A stretch of DNA of 64,000 nucleotides, from the NCBI GenBank assembly GCA_016721875.1, contig JADKHG010000003.1, positions 326,937-390,936 of the forward strand, in the 5' to 3' direction. This DNA comes from Sphingomonadales bacterium. GTDB lineage: Bacteria > Pseudomonadota > Alphaproteobacteria > Sphingomonadales > Sphingomonadaceae. Positions 18,305 to 28,810 of this stretch are shown in pieces (position 1 is the first letter of the stretch; each line of letters begins with the position of its first letter). Under the pieces are notes generated by a model. The model was not told the DNA's origin and ran no database searches. It saw only the letters and a program-made list of their open reading frames with translations. The translations under genes were made by a program, and so were the position numbers.

Positions 18305-19261
18305 ATGCAGCAAGGCTGGATCAGATTCGCGCTTGTCGCTGTTTCGCTCGGTTTGGGGGGCGCGGTTGCCCCTGCGCATGCGCAGGACGCGATCATCTTT
18401 ACCCCGGGAACGGGCGCCACACCGGCGCTGCCAAACGCTAACCCGCCAGCCATCACTTATGTCCCTGCGACACCGCGCCTGTCGTGCGCCGACCTGCACG
18501 ATCTGTCGCAAAAACTGACCGCCAAATACCGCCACCAACCGGTGAAACTGGCGCATCCGATTGCAAGCGACGGTGTGCCCTCCCAGCAGATCGAGCCAAA
18601 AACGCGGTTAAACCCGACGCTGCTGTCCGACGCACTGGCGAGTTACAGCCGCCATATCTGCTATAGCGCGGCGGCAACCGGCCCGGCAGAGATTATCGTC
18701 GTCGATTTCGCCAAATCCTCTTCCGAACCAAGGCTTTACACCATCGATCTGCGCAATGGCGCCGGTCTCGACAGCCCGATTCCGGTGGCGCATGGCGTTG
18801 GCTCCGACCCCGATGATGACGGGATCGCTCAAGCGTTCAGCAATGAATATAATTCGCTGATGTCGTCGCTGGGTGCCGCGCGTGGGTCGGAAATCTATAA
18901 CGGTCGCAATGGCCGCTCGCTGCGGCTCGATGGTCTGGATTCGACCAACAGCGCCATGCGTGTGCGTGACATTGTCGTCCACAGTTACCAGCCGCAAAAG
19001 CGGCGCTATTTCAACTACAGCCTGCTGTCGGCACGACAGGGCAAGCCCGGCACCAGCGAAGGTTGTTTTGTCGTTGAGCCTGAACGCCGCGACTGGCTGT
19101 TTTCCAAACTGCAAAATGGCGGTTTTCTATACGCTGGACTGGGCGGAAAATATGCGACAGTCGATCCGCCGCGCGCCAGCTATACCGTTGGTCCCTCGGC
19201 AGGGGGCCAGATCATTTTTACCCCAGGAACCGGGGCGACCACGGTGTCGCAGCAGCGCTGA
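18305..19261 (+). CDS. Murein L,D-transpeptidase catalytic-domain family protein
   Basis: A 318-residue secreted protein: signal peptide ending near AHAQDA, then a low-complexity lead, then the catalytic domain with 'RVRDIVVHSYQP' and the nucleophile motif 'GTSEGCFVVEPERRDWLF' (SxGC, Cys near residue 257). This matches the PF13645-type YkuD-related family, which acts on peptidoglycan peptides in the periplasm. The decapeptide IIFTPGTGAT occurs twice: once right after the signal peptide and once near the C-terminus. It converges with galU, with three bases between stop codons. Confidence 0.82.
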   Translation: MQQGWIRFALVAVSLGLGGAVAPAHAQDAIIFTPGTGATPALPNANPPAITYVPATPRLSCADLHDLSQKLTAKYRHQPVKLAHPIASDGVPSQQIEPKTRLNPTLLSDALASYSRHICYSAAATGPAEIIVVDFAKSSSEPRLYTIDLRNGAGLDSPIPVAHGVGSDPDDDGIAQAFSNEYNSLMSSLGAARGSEIYNGRNGRSLRLDGLDSTNSAMRVRDIVVHSYQPQKRRYFNYSLLSARQGKPGTSEGCFVVEPERRDWLFSKLQNGGFLYAGLGGKYATVDPPRASYTVGPSAGGQIIFTPGTGATTVSQQR

Positions 19262-19264
19262 AAA

Positions 19265-20137
19265 TCAGTTCGCGAGCAACCGTTTCGCGACCGCTCTGAC
19301 TTCATCCGCCATATCGGGGCGTTGCAACGCTACTGCGAGATTGGCCTCGATATATCCGACCTTTGAACCACAGTCATAACGCGCACCGTCAAAGGTGACG
19401 GCATGGAACGGTTGTTGCCCGATCATCCGCGCCATTGCGTCGGTCAACTGGATCTCACCGCCAGCGCCCTTTTCTTGGAGCTCGAGCAAACGCATCACTT
19501 CGGGCTGGAGGATGTAGCGGCCCGAGATGATCAGGTTGGATGGCGCGTCTTCGACCTTGGGCTTTTCGACCAACCCTTTTACTTCGGTCAGCTTGCCGTC
19601 GCTCGCGCCCGGGTCAATCACGCCATAGCTTGAAACCTGTTCGTACGGCACTTCGAGCACGCTCAGCAAGTTGCCGCCGACACGGTTATATTCCGCCACC
19701 ATCTGCGCCATACACCCCGGTGAGCCATGCATGAATTCGTCAGGCAGGAAGATCGCGAAGGGTTCGTCACCGACAATGTCACGCGCGCACCAGATGGCAT
19801 GGCCCAGCCCCATCGGTTCTTGCTGGCGGACATAGGCGCATGCGCCTGGGCCGAGCCGCGTAGGCTCCAGCACCGAAATGTCCCTGCCCCGGTCGGTCAT
19901 TGTCCGCTCAAGCTCATAAGCGATGTCGAAATGGTCCTCGATCGCGCTTTTTCCGCGACCGGTGACAAAGATCATTTGTTCAATCCCCGCCTCGCGCGCC
20001 TCATCGACGGCATATTGGATCAGCGGCCGGTCAACGACCGGAAGCATTTCCTTCGGAATCGCCTTGGTCGCGGGAAGAAATCGTGTCCCCAGTCCGGCGA
20101 CGGGGAAAACAGCCTTGCGGATCGGTTTGTGATTCAT
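19265..20137 (-). CDS. galU: UTP–glucose-1-phosphate uridylyltransferase
   Basis: A 290-residue cytosolic enzyme making UDP-glucose from glucose-1-phosphate and UTP. The nucleotide-binding start is 'FPVAGLGTRFLPATKAIPKEML', followed by 'PLIQYAVDEA', 'FAIFLPDEF' and the family's 'GLVEKPKVEDAPSNL' block. The length is typical. UDP-glucose feeds exopolysaccharide and glycolipid synthesis, relevant in sphingomonads that make sphingans and glycosphingolipids. It is followed upstream by msrA on the same strand. Confidence 0.93.
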   Translation of the reverse strand: MNHKPIRKAVFPVAGLGTRFLPATKAIPKEMLPVVDRPLIQYAVDEAREAGIEQMIFVTGRGKSAIEDHFDIAYELERTMTDRGRDISVLEPTRLGPGACAYVRQQEPMGLGHAIWCARDIVGDEPFAIFLPDEFMHGSPGCMAQMVAEYNRVGGNLLSVLEVPYEQVSSYGVIDPGASDGKLTEVKGLVEKPKVEDAPSNLIISGRYILQPEVMRLLELQEKGAGGEIQLTDAMARMIGQQPFHAVTFDGARYDCGSKVGYIEANLAVALQRPDMADEVRAVAKRLLAN

Positions 20138-20170
20138 GACCCTGTCCCATAACGGAACATGGTTAATTGT

Positions 20171-20698
20171 CTATTGCGCCAGCTTGTGCGCAAAGCCCTT
20201 TTTCAGCTTGGCAAGCTTGGGCGGGATCACCGCGAGACAATAGGGATTACGCTGTCCTTCGCCGTCCCAATACTCCTGATGATAATCCTCCGCCGGATAC
20301 CAGGTCGCTGGGTCCTCCAAGGTGGTCACAATCGGTGCCGGCCAGTCGGCTTGCGCGCGCGCAATTGCTGCTTCCGCTTCGGCGCGCTGAGCATCATCCA
20401 TTGGAAAAACTGCCGAGCGATATTGGGTGCCGATATCATTGCCCTGACGGTTCAATTGCGTCGGGTCATGGGTTGCAAAGAAAATGTCGAGCAGATCGCC
20501 ATAACCAATGACATCGGGATCAAAACTGATGCGGATTGCCTCGGCATGGCCGGTGCATCCTCCGCACACCTCCTTGTAGCTCGGATCGACAACATGGCCG
20601 CCAATATAGCCGCTTTCGACCGACTGCACGCCAGCCAACTGCTTGAACACTGCTTCGGTACACCAAAAGCAGCCGCCTGCAAAAATTGCCTCAGCCAT
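20171..20698 (-). CDS. msrA: Peptide-methionine (S)-S-oxide reductase
   Basis: A 175-residue protein with the catalytic 'FAGGCFWCTEAVF' near the N-terminus, 'GYIGGHVVDPSYKEVCGGCTGHAEAIRISFDP', 'FFATHDPTQLNRQGNDIGTQYRSAVF' and the tail 'YPAEDYHQEYW'. These are the standard MsrA blocks. It repairs oxidised methionine. ATG 20698 is chosen because the family starts a few residues before GCFWC; the upstream extension overlaps the RND gene. The stop of the RND pump overlaps its start by eight bases, so they are probably co-transcribed. Confidence 0.93.
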   Translation of the reverse strand: MAEAIFAGGCFWCTEAVFKQLAGVQSVESGYIGGHVVDPSYKEVCGGCTGHAEAIRISFDPDVIGYGDLLDIFFATHDPTQLNRQGNDIGTQYRSAVFPMDDAQRAEAEAAIARAQADWPAPIVTTLEDPATWYPAEDYHQEYWDGEGQRNPYCLAVIPPKLAKLKKGFAHKLAQ

Positions 20699-23600
20699 GG
20701 ATCGGGTCCCTTTCTTCGCTTGGCGCGGGCAGAGAGCCAATAGGCTGTTCCTTGCCGCGCACGACCAGCAAATACATGGCGGGCGTGACGATTCGCGACA
20801 AGAGGGTCGAAGAAATCAATCCGCCAATCAGCACGATTGCCAGCGGGCCATAAAGATTGCCGCCGAACAGGGCGAGCGGCATCAACCCGCCAATCGCGGT
20901 GACCGAAGTCAGCAACACCGGCAGGAAACGGACCTCACCGGCGCGTTCGACCGCCTCGCGCAATTCATAACCGCGTTCGCGCAACTGGGTGGTGAAATCG
21001 ACCAGCAGGATCGAATTTTTGATCTCGATCCCGATCAGCGCAACAAAGCCGATCACCGCAAGGAAGGACATGGCATTGCCGGTTACCAGCAAAGCAATCA
21101 GACCGCCAAAGGTGCCAAGCGGGATTACGCCCGCGACGACAAGCGCCTCACGGAAACGACCAAATTCCCAGACCAATATTCCGAAAATCGTGAACAGCGC
21201 GACCAGTATGACCGGTCCAAATCCGGAAAATGTCTCGTTGATTTTTTCAGCTTCACCGCCGACCCGGATTGAATATCCCGGCGGCAGCTTTAGCTTGTCG
21301 AGCTTCGCCTGCACGGCTTTGGTCACTTTCGATGGCAAAACCCCCTGATCGGTCTGCGCCGTTATTTCGACAGTGCGTTCCAGATTGATGCGGCGAATGA
21401 TCGGCGGAACCGACTCCATCTGCGGGTTGGTAATATCGGCAAGCGCGACCGAGCTTCCTGAGCGGGTGGCAACATAAATCGAATCGAGCGCCGACACCGG
21501 CTGAACATTATCAAGCGGCAGCCGCACAACCACCGGATAGCTGTCGCCTTCGCTGTCGCGGAAGGCGCCCGACGCCTCTCCATTCAACGCCAGCTTGATC
21601 GTACGCCGTGGCGAGCCTGCCGGAATATCGAGAAGAGCTGCCTTTGCATCGTCGATCCGCATATCCAGATCGATCCGGTCGGTGGCCACCTGATTGACGA
21701 TATCTCGGGTTCCTGGGGTATCGTGCATCACTTGCTGCACCTTCGCCGCCAATTGCTTCAGCATATCGAGCTCCGGCCCGACGACGCGGAAGGCTACGGG
21801 AGCGCTGATCGGCGCGCCATTCTGAAACAGCACCAGTTTGACCCGTGCACCGCTAATCCTGTCCAGCTTCTGGCGAAGCCGCTCGATCATCTGTTCGCTT
21901 TTTTTACCGTGCCAATCATCCATCGCCGCCAGTACTTCGCCAGTGGTGCTGTTTTGAGTTGAGTCAAAAGAGTTGTAGAATACCGAAGGGTTGAGCTGGC
22001 CTATATTTTCGGCGCGCACTTTTATATCGGGCTCGGATTTCAGAATTTCAGAAACATCATGGACAATTTTTGCCGTCTGATCGAGGCTGCTGCCCTGTTC
22101 GGCGTCAATGACCACGCGGAACTGGGCGACATCGGCATTGGGGAACAAGGCAAAACCGATTACCGGTACCAGCGCAAAGGCGGAGATGGTGATAATCAAT
22201 GCACCCCATACCGTTCGTTTGGGCGCTGATAATCCGGCGTGAAGTGCCGGACGGTAAAAGCGGTCAATCTTGTTCATCAACCAGCGCAACACCGCATTGC
22301 CATGTTCGTCGTCATCGCGCTTCAGCAAGCCGCTCGCCAGAAAGGGGATGATGGTCAGCGAAATGATCAAGGAGGCGACGACGGTGTAAATGATCGTCAC
22401 AATAAAACTGCGCGTATATTGCCCCGCGCCATCGGGCAGAAACAGCATCGGCACGAAAGCGAAAACCAGCACCCCGGTTGAGCCAAGCACCGCGAGGCTG
22501 ATCTCCTTGGTGGCATCGATCGCGGCGGTGATCCGCACTTTGCCCATGCGCAGATGGCGCGAAATATTCTCAATTACCACAATCGAATCGTCTACCAGCA
22601 GCCCAAGCGATAAGATGAAGCCGGCGACCACAAGCTGGCTGAGATTATAGCCAGTGGCATAGACCGCGACCAAGCCCGAGGCGAGCGACAGCGGGATCGA
22701 CACCATCACAATCGCCGCCGCGCGCCAGCCCAAAGGCAACAGCGTCAGCAGCACCAGCACCAGCGCCACGGTAAAATCGCGTGCCAGTTCGCGCAACCGG
22801 ATTTCGATGCTGCGGCTTTGATCAAACTGCAGTTCAAGCTTGATGTCTGGCGGAAGCAACTTTTGCTGCTTGTCAATTTCTTCCAACAATCGGTCGCTCA
22901 ACCTTGTCGCGTCGGTACCGTCTTTCTGGTTGGCGACGATCCATACCGCGCGCTTGCCATTGTGGATCGTGCGAACCCGCGCTTCTTCTGACCCCAATAG
23001 ACATCGGCGACATCGCCGACGCGCAGGATCGTCCCATCGTTCGAACGCAGCGGCAATGCGCGGATCGTCGCCAGATCCTTGAACGCCCCGCCAGCCTCGA
23101 CATTGAAGCGGCGGGCGCCGCTGACCACGGCACCGCTCGCGACATCGGCGCCGCCAAGCCGCAGTGCATCGGCGACCAGACTGGCGGGCATACGCAATTC
23201 GGCCAGCCTTGCGGGCTTGATGGCAACAGTCACTTCGGGTTGGGGCAGTCCGTAAATATTCGATTCGCGGACATCGGCAAAGCGCGACATGGCTTCGCTG
23301 ATATCGCGCGCATATTTGTCCATCCGCCGCCAGCTTGCGGTGTCGGAAACCAATGCGAACTGCAGCACAGCGGCATTGGTCGTGCGCATCTTTTTGAAGT
23401 CGAGCCGCGCCAGTTCCGCAGGCAAACGCGATCGCGCTGCGGTTACTTCGCGGACGGTGTCGTTGAAATATTGGTCGGGATCGCCCGACCAGTCGAATTC
23501 GATACGAATGACCGTATTGCCATCGGTGCTCGACGACACAACTTCGTTGACATCCTCCAGACCCTGAACAATTTCCTCTATCGGCTTGGCACCGGTCTGC

Positions 23601-23779
23601 TCCATCTCGGCGGCATCGGCACCGGGCTGGACGGCTGCAATGATCACGATCGGCAGTTCGAAATGCGGATCAACCGCGCGGGGAATCGTGCGAAAGGCCG
23701 AATAGCCGAGCGCGCACAGCAAAATGAAAAGCACCAGCGTCAGCTGCCAGCGGCGGATGGCAAATTCGGTCAGGTTCAC
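20691..23779 (-). pseudogene. RND efflux transporter permease (one frame break near 22985)
   Basis: The first 260 or so residues start at ATG 23779 ('MNLTEFAIRRWQLTLVLFIL', TM1 and the first porter loop). After 'GDVADVYWG' the match continues in another frame ('SEEARVRTIHNGKRAVWIV') for 760 residues to 20691. Restoring one G in the G run near 22985 joins them to about 1029 residues, the full AcrB-family length. The twelve TM pattern and the block 'GLLVDDSIVVIENISRHL' (TM4 Asp pair) are present. It pairs with the membrane fusion protein upstream; no outer-membrane channel gene is adjacent. The break looks like a base-calling error. Confidence 0.8.
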
Positions 23780-23818
23780 ACGCCCCCCTGCCCGATTATG
23801 TGGGCAACCTGCATCGGA

Positions 23819-24882
23819 TTATTGCGCCGCGGCCGTTATTCGAACCCGCGACCCGGTGCGGAGTTTTTCCAGCCCTGTTGTCACGATCCGGTCGCCGGGC
23901 TTGATCCCGCCGGTGACGATAACGAACTGGTCAGTCAGCCGCTCGATCGCAACATTGCGCGTCTCGACGCGGTTGGTTTTGGCATCGACCACATAGACCA
24001 GTCCCTCACCGGTGCGAACACCAAACAGCGCCGTCGCCGGAATTTGCAACGCGCCATCGTCGGCGGCGGGCAGCTTGATCGTCGCCGTGCCGATTTGCCC
24101 CGATTTCAGATTGGCTTGGGCCGGCAGGTTGAACTGCACGGTAAAGGCCCCGGTGGTCTGGTTGGCGCGGCCGTCGATTTCGGAAATCGTCGCAGTGATC
24201 GGGGTTTCGCCTGCTGCCTCCAACATGATTTCGGCGGCCATGCCGACGCGCAATTTTGCGGCGTTGCGGTCGATCACCGGTGCGCGGAAGACGAAGCCTT
24301 GATCGGTCTGCCCGATGATCAGCACCGGCGCGCCCGCGCTCAACACCTGTCCCGGTTGCGCATTGCGGGTCAGGATCACACCACTTGACGGCGCATAAAG
24401 CTGCGCTGTGCCGCTGGCAAAACGGGCCTGAGCAACGCGCGCTGCGGCAGCCTTGGACGCAGCTTCTGCAGCCTCATAGCGTGCCTTGGTCACCCAGCCT
24501 TCGGCATAGAGATCACGAATGCGAGCAAAGTCCGCCTGCGCCCGATCACGCTCGGCCTCGGCGACGCTGACATCGGCCCCGACAATGGTGGTATCAAGCG
24601 CGGCGAGCAAAGCCCCACGCTTGACGAAATCGCCTCATCATAACGCACCGAGGCAACCTTGCCCGACGTGGTGAAGCCCAACGGGGTTTCGCGGCGATAG
24701 CGGACCGTGCCGACGGCGTTGATCGATTGCAGCATGCTGTTCTGCTGGACGACAACCGTCTGAACGGGAAAGACTACTTCGTTCGATGTTTTTTATCGCT
24801 GGCTTTTTTCGCCGCAACTAGCCAGCAGCAACAGCGCACATAGCGAAGCGGTCGGCACCAATTTGCTGTGTTTTAAAGACAC
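23819..24882 (-). pseudogene. RND periplasmic adaptor (membrane fusion) lipoprotein, frame broken
   Basis: The gene appears to begin at GTG 24882 with a lipoprotein signal (LCALLLLASCGEK). A TAA occurs soon after in an A-rich run near 24790, then the same frame resumes ('EVVFPVQTVVVQQNSMLQSINAVGTV'). Near 24637 a lost G shifts the frame: the expected 'YDEGDFVKRGALLAALD' is split. The rest, to 23819, is a normal HlyD/AcrA-type adaptor with a coiled-coil hairpin ('RDRAQADFARIRDLYAEGWVTKARYEAAEA'), a lipoyl-like segment and a beta-barrel. It precedes the RND permease by 39 bases; together they should form an efflux pump. Confidence 0.75.
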
Positions 24883-24977
24883 GCCATACCCCGCACTCCC
24901 CATCTTGCCGCCTGTGGTAATTCAAAGCAGGCCGCAAGGAAACTCTAAGCCAGTTTTACGCAATTTATTGCGCATCG

Positions 24978-25943
24978 CTATTTTGGACTAACAGCAGTTT
25001 TCAGCAAAGGTGGCGGGCGAATGCCCTTTTTCGGCGTGACCAGCGATATTGCGGCGATTTCCTCACCCAGCATGTGGACACGGGTTTTCCAGCGATAATG
25101 CGTGGGTGCCGATAATATCCCCAGACCCGTCGCCTTGCCATAACGCTGCCAGAACCGGATCGCGGCCTGCGGATCGTAGCCGGCATTGGCCATCAACCAG
25201 ACCGACAAGCGGTCGGCCTCTTCTTCGGTCGCCCGGATCGCCGCTATCTTTCCCTTTTTGACCACCGCCAGCTTGGCCCTGTGGTCAAGCAGATTGTGCG
25301 ATAGCTCGTGCGCGACCACTGCCGCCAGTTCGTTATCGTCGGCAGTGTAGTCGATCATCCGCTGGTAACGCGCACCCGGTCGCCATCGGCACCAGCGTCG
25401 CGGCCTGCAGCGGGTCGACGGTAAAGTCAGAGCGGCAGGCGGTTACTGGTTCAAGCAGCAGCTGGTCCTTGCGGCCACCACGTTCATAGCGCACCACAAG
25501 GTGCTTGCTGTTGGCAATCGCGTCGTCAAAGAGCGATTTTACCAACTCCATCCGGCGATAATCGGGTTTGCGCAATTTGCTCCCGTCGAATTCCCATGTG
25601 CGGGAATCAATCCCCATAATGCCGTCCCCCGCTTGCAAGCCCGCGCGCTCGGCGGCGCCATTGGGAACCAACGCAGCAATCGCGACCGGCCCTGAAAAGG
25701 CAAAGGCTGCGCGTGCCACTTCTTCATCCGGATATTGGGCGATGTCGTGCAGCACCCAACCCGGATCAGGACGGGTCATAGTGCCAAAGAGGGCGCATTG
25801 GCAGTTACGAGCCGATAGCCGATGGTCGCCAATCTAAGGTCCAATGCGCCAAGCGCTTTATAGGCGGCAATATCGTCGGCTTTTGGCGCCGCAGCGACCG
25901 GTGCCGCGATCGAAAACAATAACAGGCCGAACCAATATTTCAC
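24978..25943 (-). pseudogene. M48-family metalloprotease with PDZ domain (two frame breaks)
   Basis: Read from GTG 25943 there is a signal peptide ('YWFGLLLFSIAAPVAAAP') and about 60 residues, then a break near 25768 (one T short), a PDZ-like segment ('NGAAERAGLQAGDGIMGIDSR'), a second break near 25375 (one base extra), and the catalytic part with 'AAVVAHELSHNLLDHRAK' (HExxH) and the third-ligand region 'RATEEEADRLSVWLM'. Corrected length is about 320 residues, a typical periplasmic M48 protease of sphingomonads. The GTG overlaps the end of the sua5 frame by four bases (GTGA), which supports this start. Confidence 0.75.
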
Positions 25944-26158
25944 CGAACCGCCGCCCGCGCCAGCCGGTCATTAATGGCTATGCCAACGCCTTCCATCGGT
26001 ATCGCGGCGATGGCAATGGCGGCTTTCGGACTGGCATCGGCCCGATGCAGCGCGTCGAACAGCCGCGCCGCTGCCTCTGCCAGATCGCTGCCTGCCGATA
26101 GGGTATCATCACCCGTCACCGGGCCAAATCCGATCATCCATTCGCCGTCGCGGGGCGC
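25940..26158 (-). pseudogene. Detached Sua5 C-terminal domain, in frame after a TAA
   Basis: Directly after the TAA, in the same frame as the YrdC domain, 'APRDGEWMIGFGPVTGDD' and 'LAEAAARLFDALHRADASPKAAIAIAAIP' run to the TGA at 25940. This is the pattern of the Sua5 domain that follows YrdC in longer family members. It has no own ribosome site. Its stop overlaps the GTG of the M48 gene. It makes sense only as the continuation of the preceding gene. Confidence 0.7.
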
Positions 26159-26899
26159 TTAGGCGTTGCGCCTGACCGGCTTGGAAGGCGCATAATGGCT
26201 TGCCATTTGCCCCGGCGCTTCGATTTTATCCGCAGCCGCGCCGATCATTGCGCTGCCCGCGACTTTTGTAATAGCTTCGGCAGTGATCGGCCCAGGCCGC
26301 AATAGCTGCCAGCCATTGTCGCGCACCGCGACAATCGTCGATTCAATCCCCGCACGGCAAAGTCCGCCATCAAGGATCATCGGTGCCGCTTCGCCCAAAC
26401 TGGCCGCGACATGTTCGGCGCGCGTCGGGCTGATCCCGCCCGAACGGTTGGCAGAAGGTGCCGCGAGGTTCAGACCACTTGCCATCAACACCGACCGCAT
26501 CACGACATGGGCGGGCATGCAGAGCGCGATTGTCGGCAGCCCTGCAGTCACCGCCTTGGCGATTGCAGCGCCGTCCAAGAGCGGCAGCACCAAGGTCAAT
26601 GGTCCCGGCCAAAAGGCATCGGCCAGTTTATCCGCCAAGCCGTCAAAGCGCGCAATCCGTTGCGCCGCTTCGCGATCCGCGACATGGACGATCAGCGGAT
26701 TGAAATCGGGTCGGCCCTTTGTCCGGTATATTTCGGCGACCGCCTTAGGGTTAGAGGCATCGGCGGCAAGGCCATAGACGGTTTCGGTCGGAATCGCGAC
26801 AATCCCGCCGCCGCGCAGCGTCGCTGCTGCCTCGGCAATGGCTAGGCCGTCCGCCGCACATATCCGGCTTTTCCCTTGCGTATTTGAGCCGCTCATCAT
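26159..26899 (-). CDS. L-threonylcarbamoyladenylate synthase (YrdC/Sua5), stopped early
   Basis: A 246-residue YrdC-domain enzyme: 'GGIVAIPTETVYGLAADA', 'KGRPDFNPLIVHV', 'FWPGPLTLVLP', 'PSANRSGGISPT'. It activates threonine for t6A37 synthesis in tRNA, an essential modification. The frame meets a TAA at 26159, but the same frame continues without another stop to 25940 with sequence typical of the Sua5 C-terminal domain. The full gene would be about 319 residues. The YrdC domain is whole, so activity may survive. Both a real nonsense change and a sequencing error are possible. Confidence 0.85.
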   Translation of the reverse strand: MMSGSNTQGKSRICAADGLAIAEAAATLRGGGIVAIPTETVYGLAADASNPKAVAEIYRTKGRPDFNPLIVHVADREAAQRIARFDGLADKLADAFWPGPLTLVLPLLDGAAIAKAVTAGLPTIALCMPAHVVMRSVLMASGLNLAAPSANRSGGISPTRAEHVAASLGEAAPMILDGGLCRAGIESTIVAVRDNGWQLLRPGPITAEAITKVAGSAMIGAAADKIEAPGQMASHYAPSKPVRRNA

Positions 26900-26944
26900 C
26901 CCGCGCTATAGGCCGGGAAACCCGCAAACAACAGGCCTCAAAAA

Positions 26945-28675
26945 ATGAGCTTCACTGCCCCCGTCACCGAACAGCTTTTCGTGCTCAAACATATCACCGG
27001 GATACAGGAAATCGCCGCGCATGAACGCTTTGCCGATGCGACCCCCGATATGGTCGAGGCGATTGTCGGCGGCATTGGTGAATTTGCCACCTCCGAATTC
27101 TACCCGCTGCGCCGTATCGGCGACACCGTCGGTGCGCGTTTGATCGATGGCGACGTCAAAATGCCCGACGGCTTTGTCGATGCCTATAAAGCCTACGTCG
27201 CCAATGGCTGGGGCTCGATCAACGCACCAGCCGAGCATGGCGGACAGGGTCTGCCCTATAGCCTGACCACGGTTGCACTCGATTCGCTGGGCGCTGCCAG
27301 CATGGGCTTTGCCCTGTGTCCGTTGCTGACTTTGGGGGCGATCGAAGCGCTGGCACATCATGGCTCGGCCAGCCAGCAGAAACTGTTCCTGCCCAAACTC
27401 GCGACCGGCGAATGGACCGGCACAATGAACCTGACCGAGCCACAGGCCGGGTCCGATGTCGGTGCGCTGAAATCCACTGCAACTCCGCGTGGTGACGGCA
27501 CTTACCAGATCCGGGGCACCAAGATTTTCATCAGCTTTGGCGACCATGACATGGCGGACAATATCGTCCATCTGGTGCTCGCCCGCACCCCCGACGCACC
27601 GCCGGGCACCAAGGGAATTTCGCTGTTCCTCGTCCCCAAATATCAGGTTGGAGCTGATGGTGCGATTGGCGGACGCAACGATGTGAAGGTCGTGTCGATC
27701 GAGCACAAGATGGGCATCCACGCCTCGCCCACTTGCGTACTCGCCTTTGGTGAGGAAGGCGATTGTATCGGCGAACTGATCGGCCCCGAATTTGGCGGGA
27801 TGCGCGCGATGTTCACGATGATGAACAATGCGCGGCTCAATGTCGGGCTCGAAGGCGTGCAGATCGCCGAGGCGGCAACGCAAAAGGCGATCCATTTTGC
27901 ACAGGACCGCGTCCAGTCAGCCCGCGCTGGTGGCACATCGCGCGATTCGGTGGCGATCATCGAACATCCCGATGTTCGCCGCATGCTGATGCGGATGAAG
28001 GCGGGGACACAGGCAATCCGCGCGCTCAGCTATTGCGCGGCAGGGCATGTTGACCGGGCGACATTGGGCATCGATGGCGCACAGGAAATGGTCGATCTGC
28101 TGACCCCACTCGCCAAAACCTATGGCACCGACATGGGCACCGAAATCGCCTCGCTGGGTGTGCAGGTGCATGGTGGGATGGGTTTTATCGAGGAAACCGG
28201 CGCGGCACAGCTGTACCGCGACATCCGCATTGCTGCGATTTACGAAGGCACCAATGGCATTCAGGCCGCCGACCTTGTCGGGCGCAAATTGGGGATGCGC
28301 GGCGGCGATGCGGTGCGCGAGCATCTGGCGCGAATCGGGCAGGATGCGAGCGAGCATGCAGCGCTGAAGGCACTGGCCGGGGCCTGCACTGAAGTTGCCG
28401 AATGGATGCTGTCGAGCGCCTCGACCGACGACCGTTTGGCAGGCAGCTATGCCTTCACCACCATGATGGCAGTTGCCACCTGCGGTGACCTGATGGCGCG
28501 GCAATTGCGCGCAGCGGAAGCGGAAGGCGGCGATACGCCTTTCCTGAAGGCGAAGATTGCCTGCTGCCATTATTATCTCGACGTGATGGTGCCCGAGGCG
28601 CTGTCGCTGAAAGGCAGCGCGATGGCAGGGGCGGACTTGCTCTATGCGCTGGATGCGGATGGGTTGGCGGTCTAA
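26945..28675 (+). CDS. Acyl-CoA dehydrogenase (long FadE/DmdC-like form)
   Basis: A 576-residue flavoenzyme. The FAD/substrate block 'WTGTMNLTEPQAGSDVGAL' (near 160), 'IRGTKIFISFGDHDMADNI' and the end of the catalytic domain 'AAIYEGTNGIQAADLVGRKL' (catalytic Glu of YEGT near 437) are all present. The extra C-terminal helical domain of about 130 residues matches the 570–600-residue subclass that includes 3-methylmercaptopropionyl-CoA dehydrogenases. The exact acyl substrate is unknown. It is divergent from sua5, with only 45 bases between starts. Confidence 0.9.
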   Translation: MSFTAPVTEQLFVLKHITGIQEIAAHERFADATPDMVEAIVGGIGEFATSEFYPLRRIGDTVGARLIDGDVKMPDGFVDAYKAYVANGWGSINAPAEHGGQGLPYSLTTVALDSLGAASMGFALCPLLTLGAIEALAHHGSASQQKLFLPKLATGEWTGTMNLTEPQAGSDVGALKSTATPRGDGTYQIRGTKIFISFGDHDMADNIVHLVLARTPDAPPGTKGISLFLVPKYQVGADGAIGGRNDVKVVSIEHKMGIHASPTCVLAFGEEGDCIGELIGPEFGGMRAMFTMMNNARLNVGLEGVQIAEAATQKAIHFAQDRVQSARAGGTSRDSVAIIEHPDVRRMLMRMKAGTQAIRALSYCAAGHVDRATLGIDGAQEMVDLLTPLAKTYGTDMGTEIASLGVQVHGGMGFIEETGAAQLYRDIRIAAIYEGTNGIQAADLVGRKLGMRGGDAVREHLARIGQDASEHAALKALAGACTEVAEWMLSSASTDDRLAGSYAFTTMMAVATCGDLMARQLRAAEAEGGDTPFLKAKIACCHYYLDVMVPEALSLKGSAMAGADLLYALDADGLAV

Positions 28676-28700
28676 ATACCACTAACCGGTTCTATTTTAT

Positions 28701-28791
28701 GTCACCCCCGACTTGATCGGGGGACCATGGTCTGAGATCTTGGTTGAAACTTTGGCGGCAGGCCATGGATTCCCGCTTTCGCGGGAATGAC
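28701..28791. repeat. 91-bp dispersed palindromic repeat, copy 1
   Basis: Begins gtcacccccgacttgatcgg and ends cgctttcgcgggaatgac. Two hairpins are visible: CCCCGACTTGATCGGGG and ATTCCCGCTTTCGCGGGAAT. A second copy of equal length lies in the opposite orientation at 36897–36987. It sits between the acyl-CoA dehydrogenase stop and the DUF815 ATPase start. Confidence 0.8.
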
Positions 28792-28810
28792 AATGCGTTA
28801 ATGTGAGATT

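Noticed and set aside
22904..24388. Plus-strand open frame opposite the efflux genes
   Set aside because: Shadow of the RND permease and adaptor; no coding features of its own.
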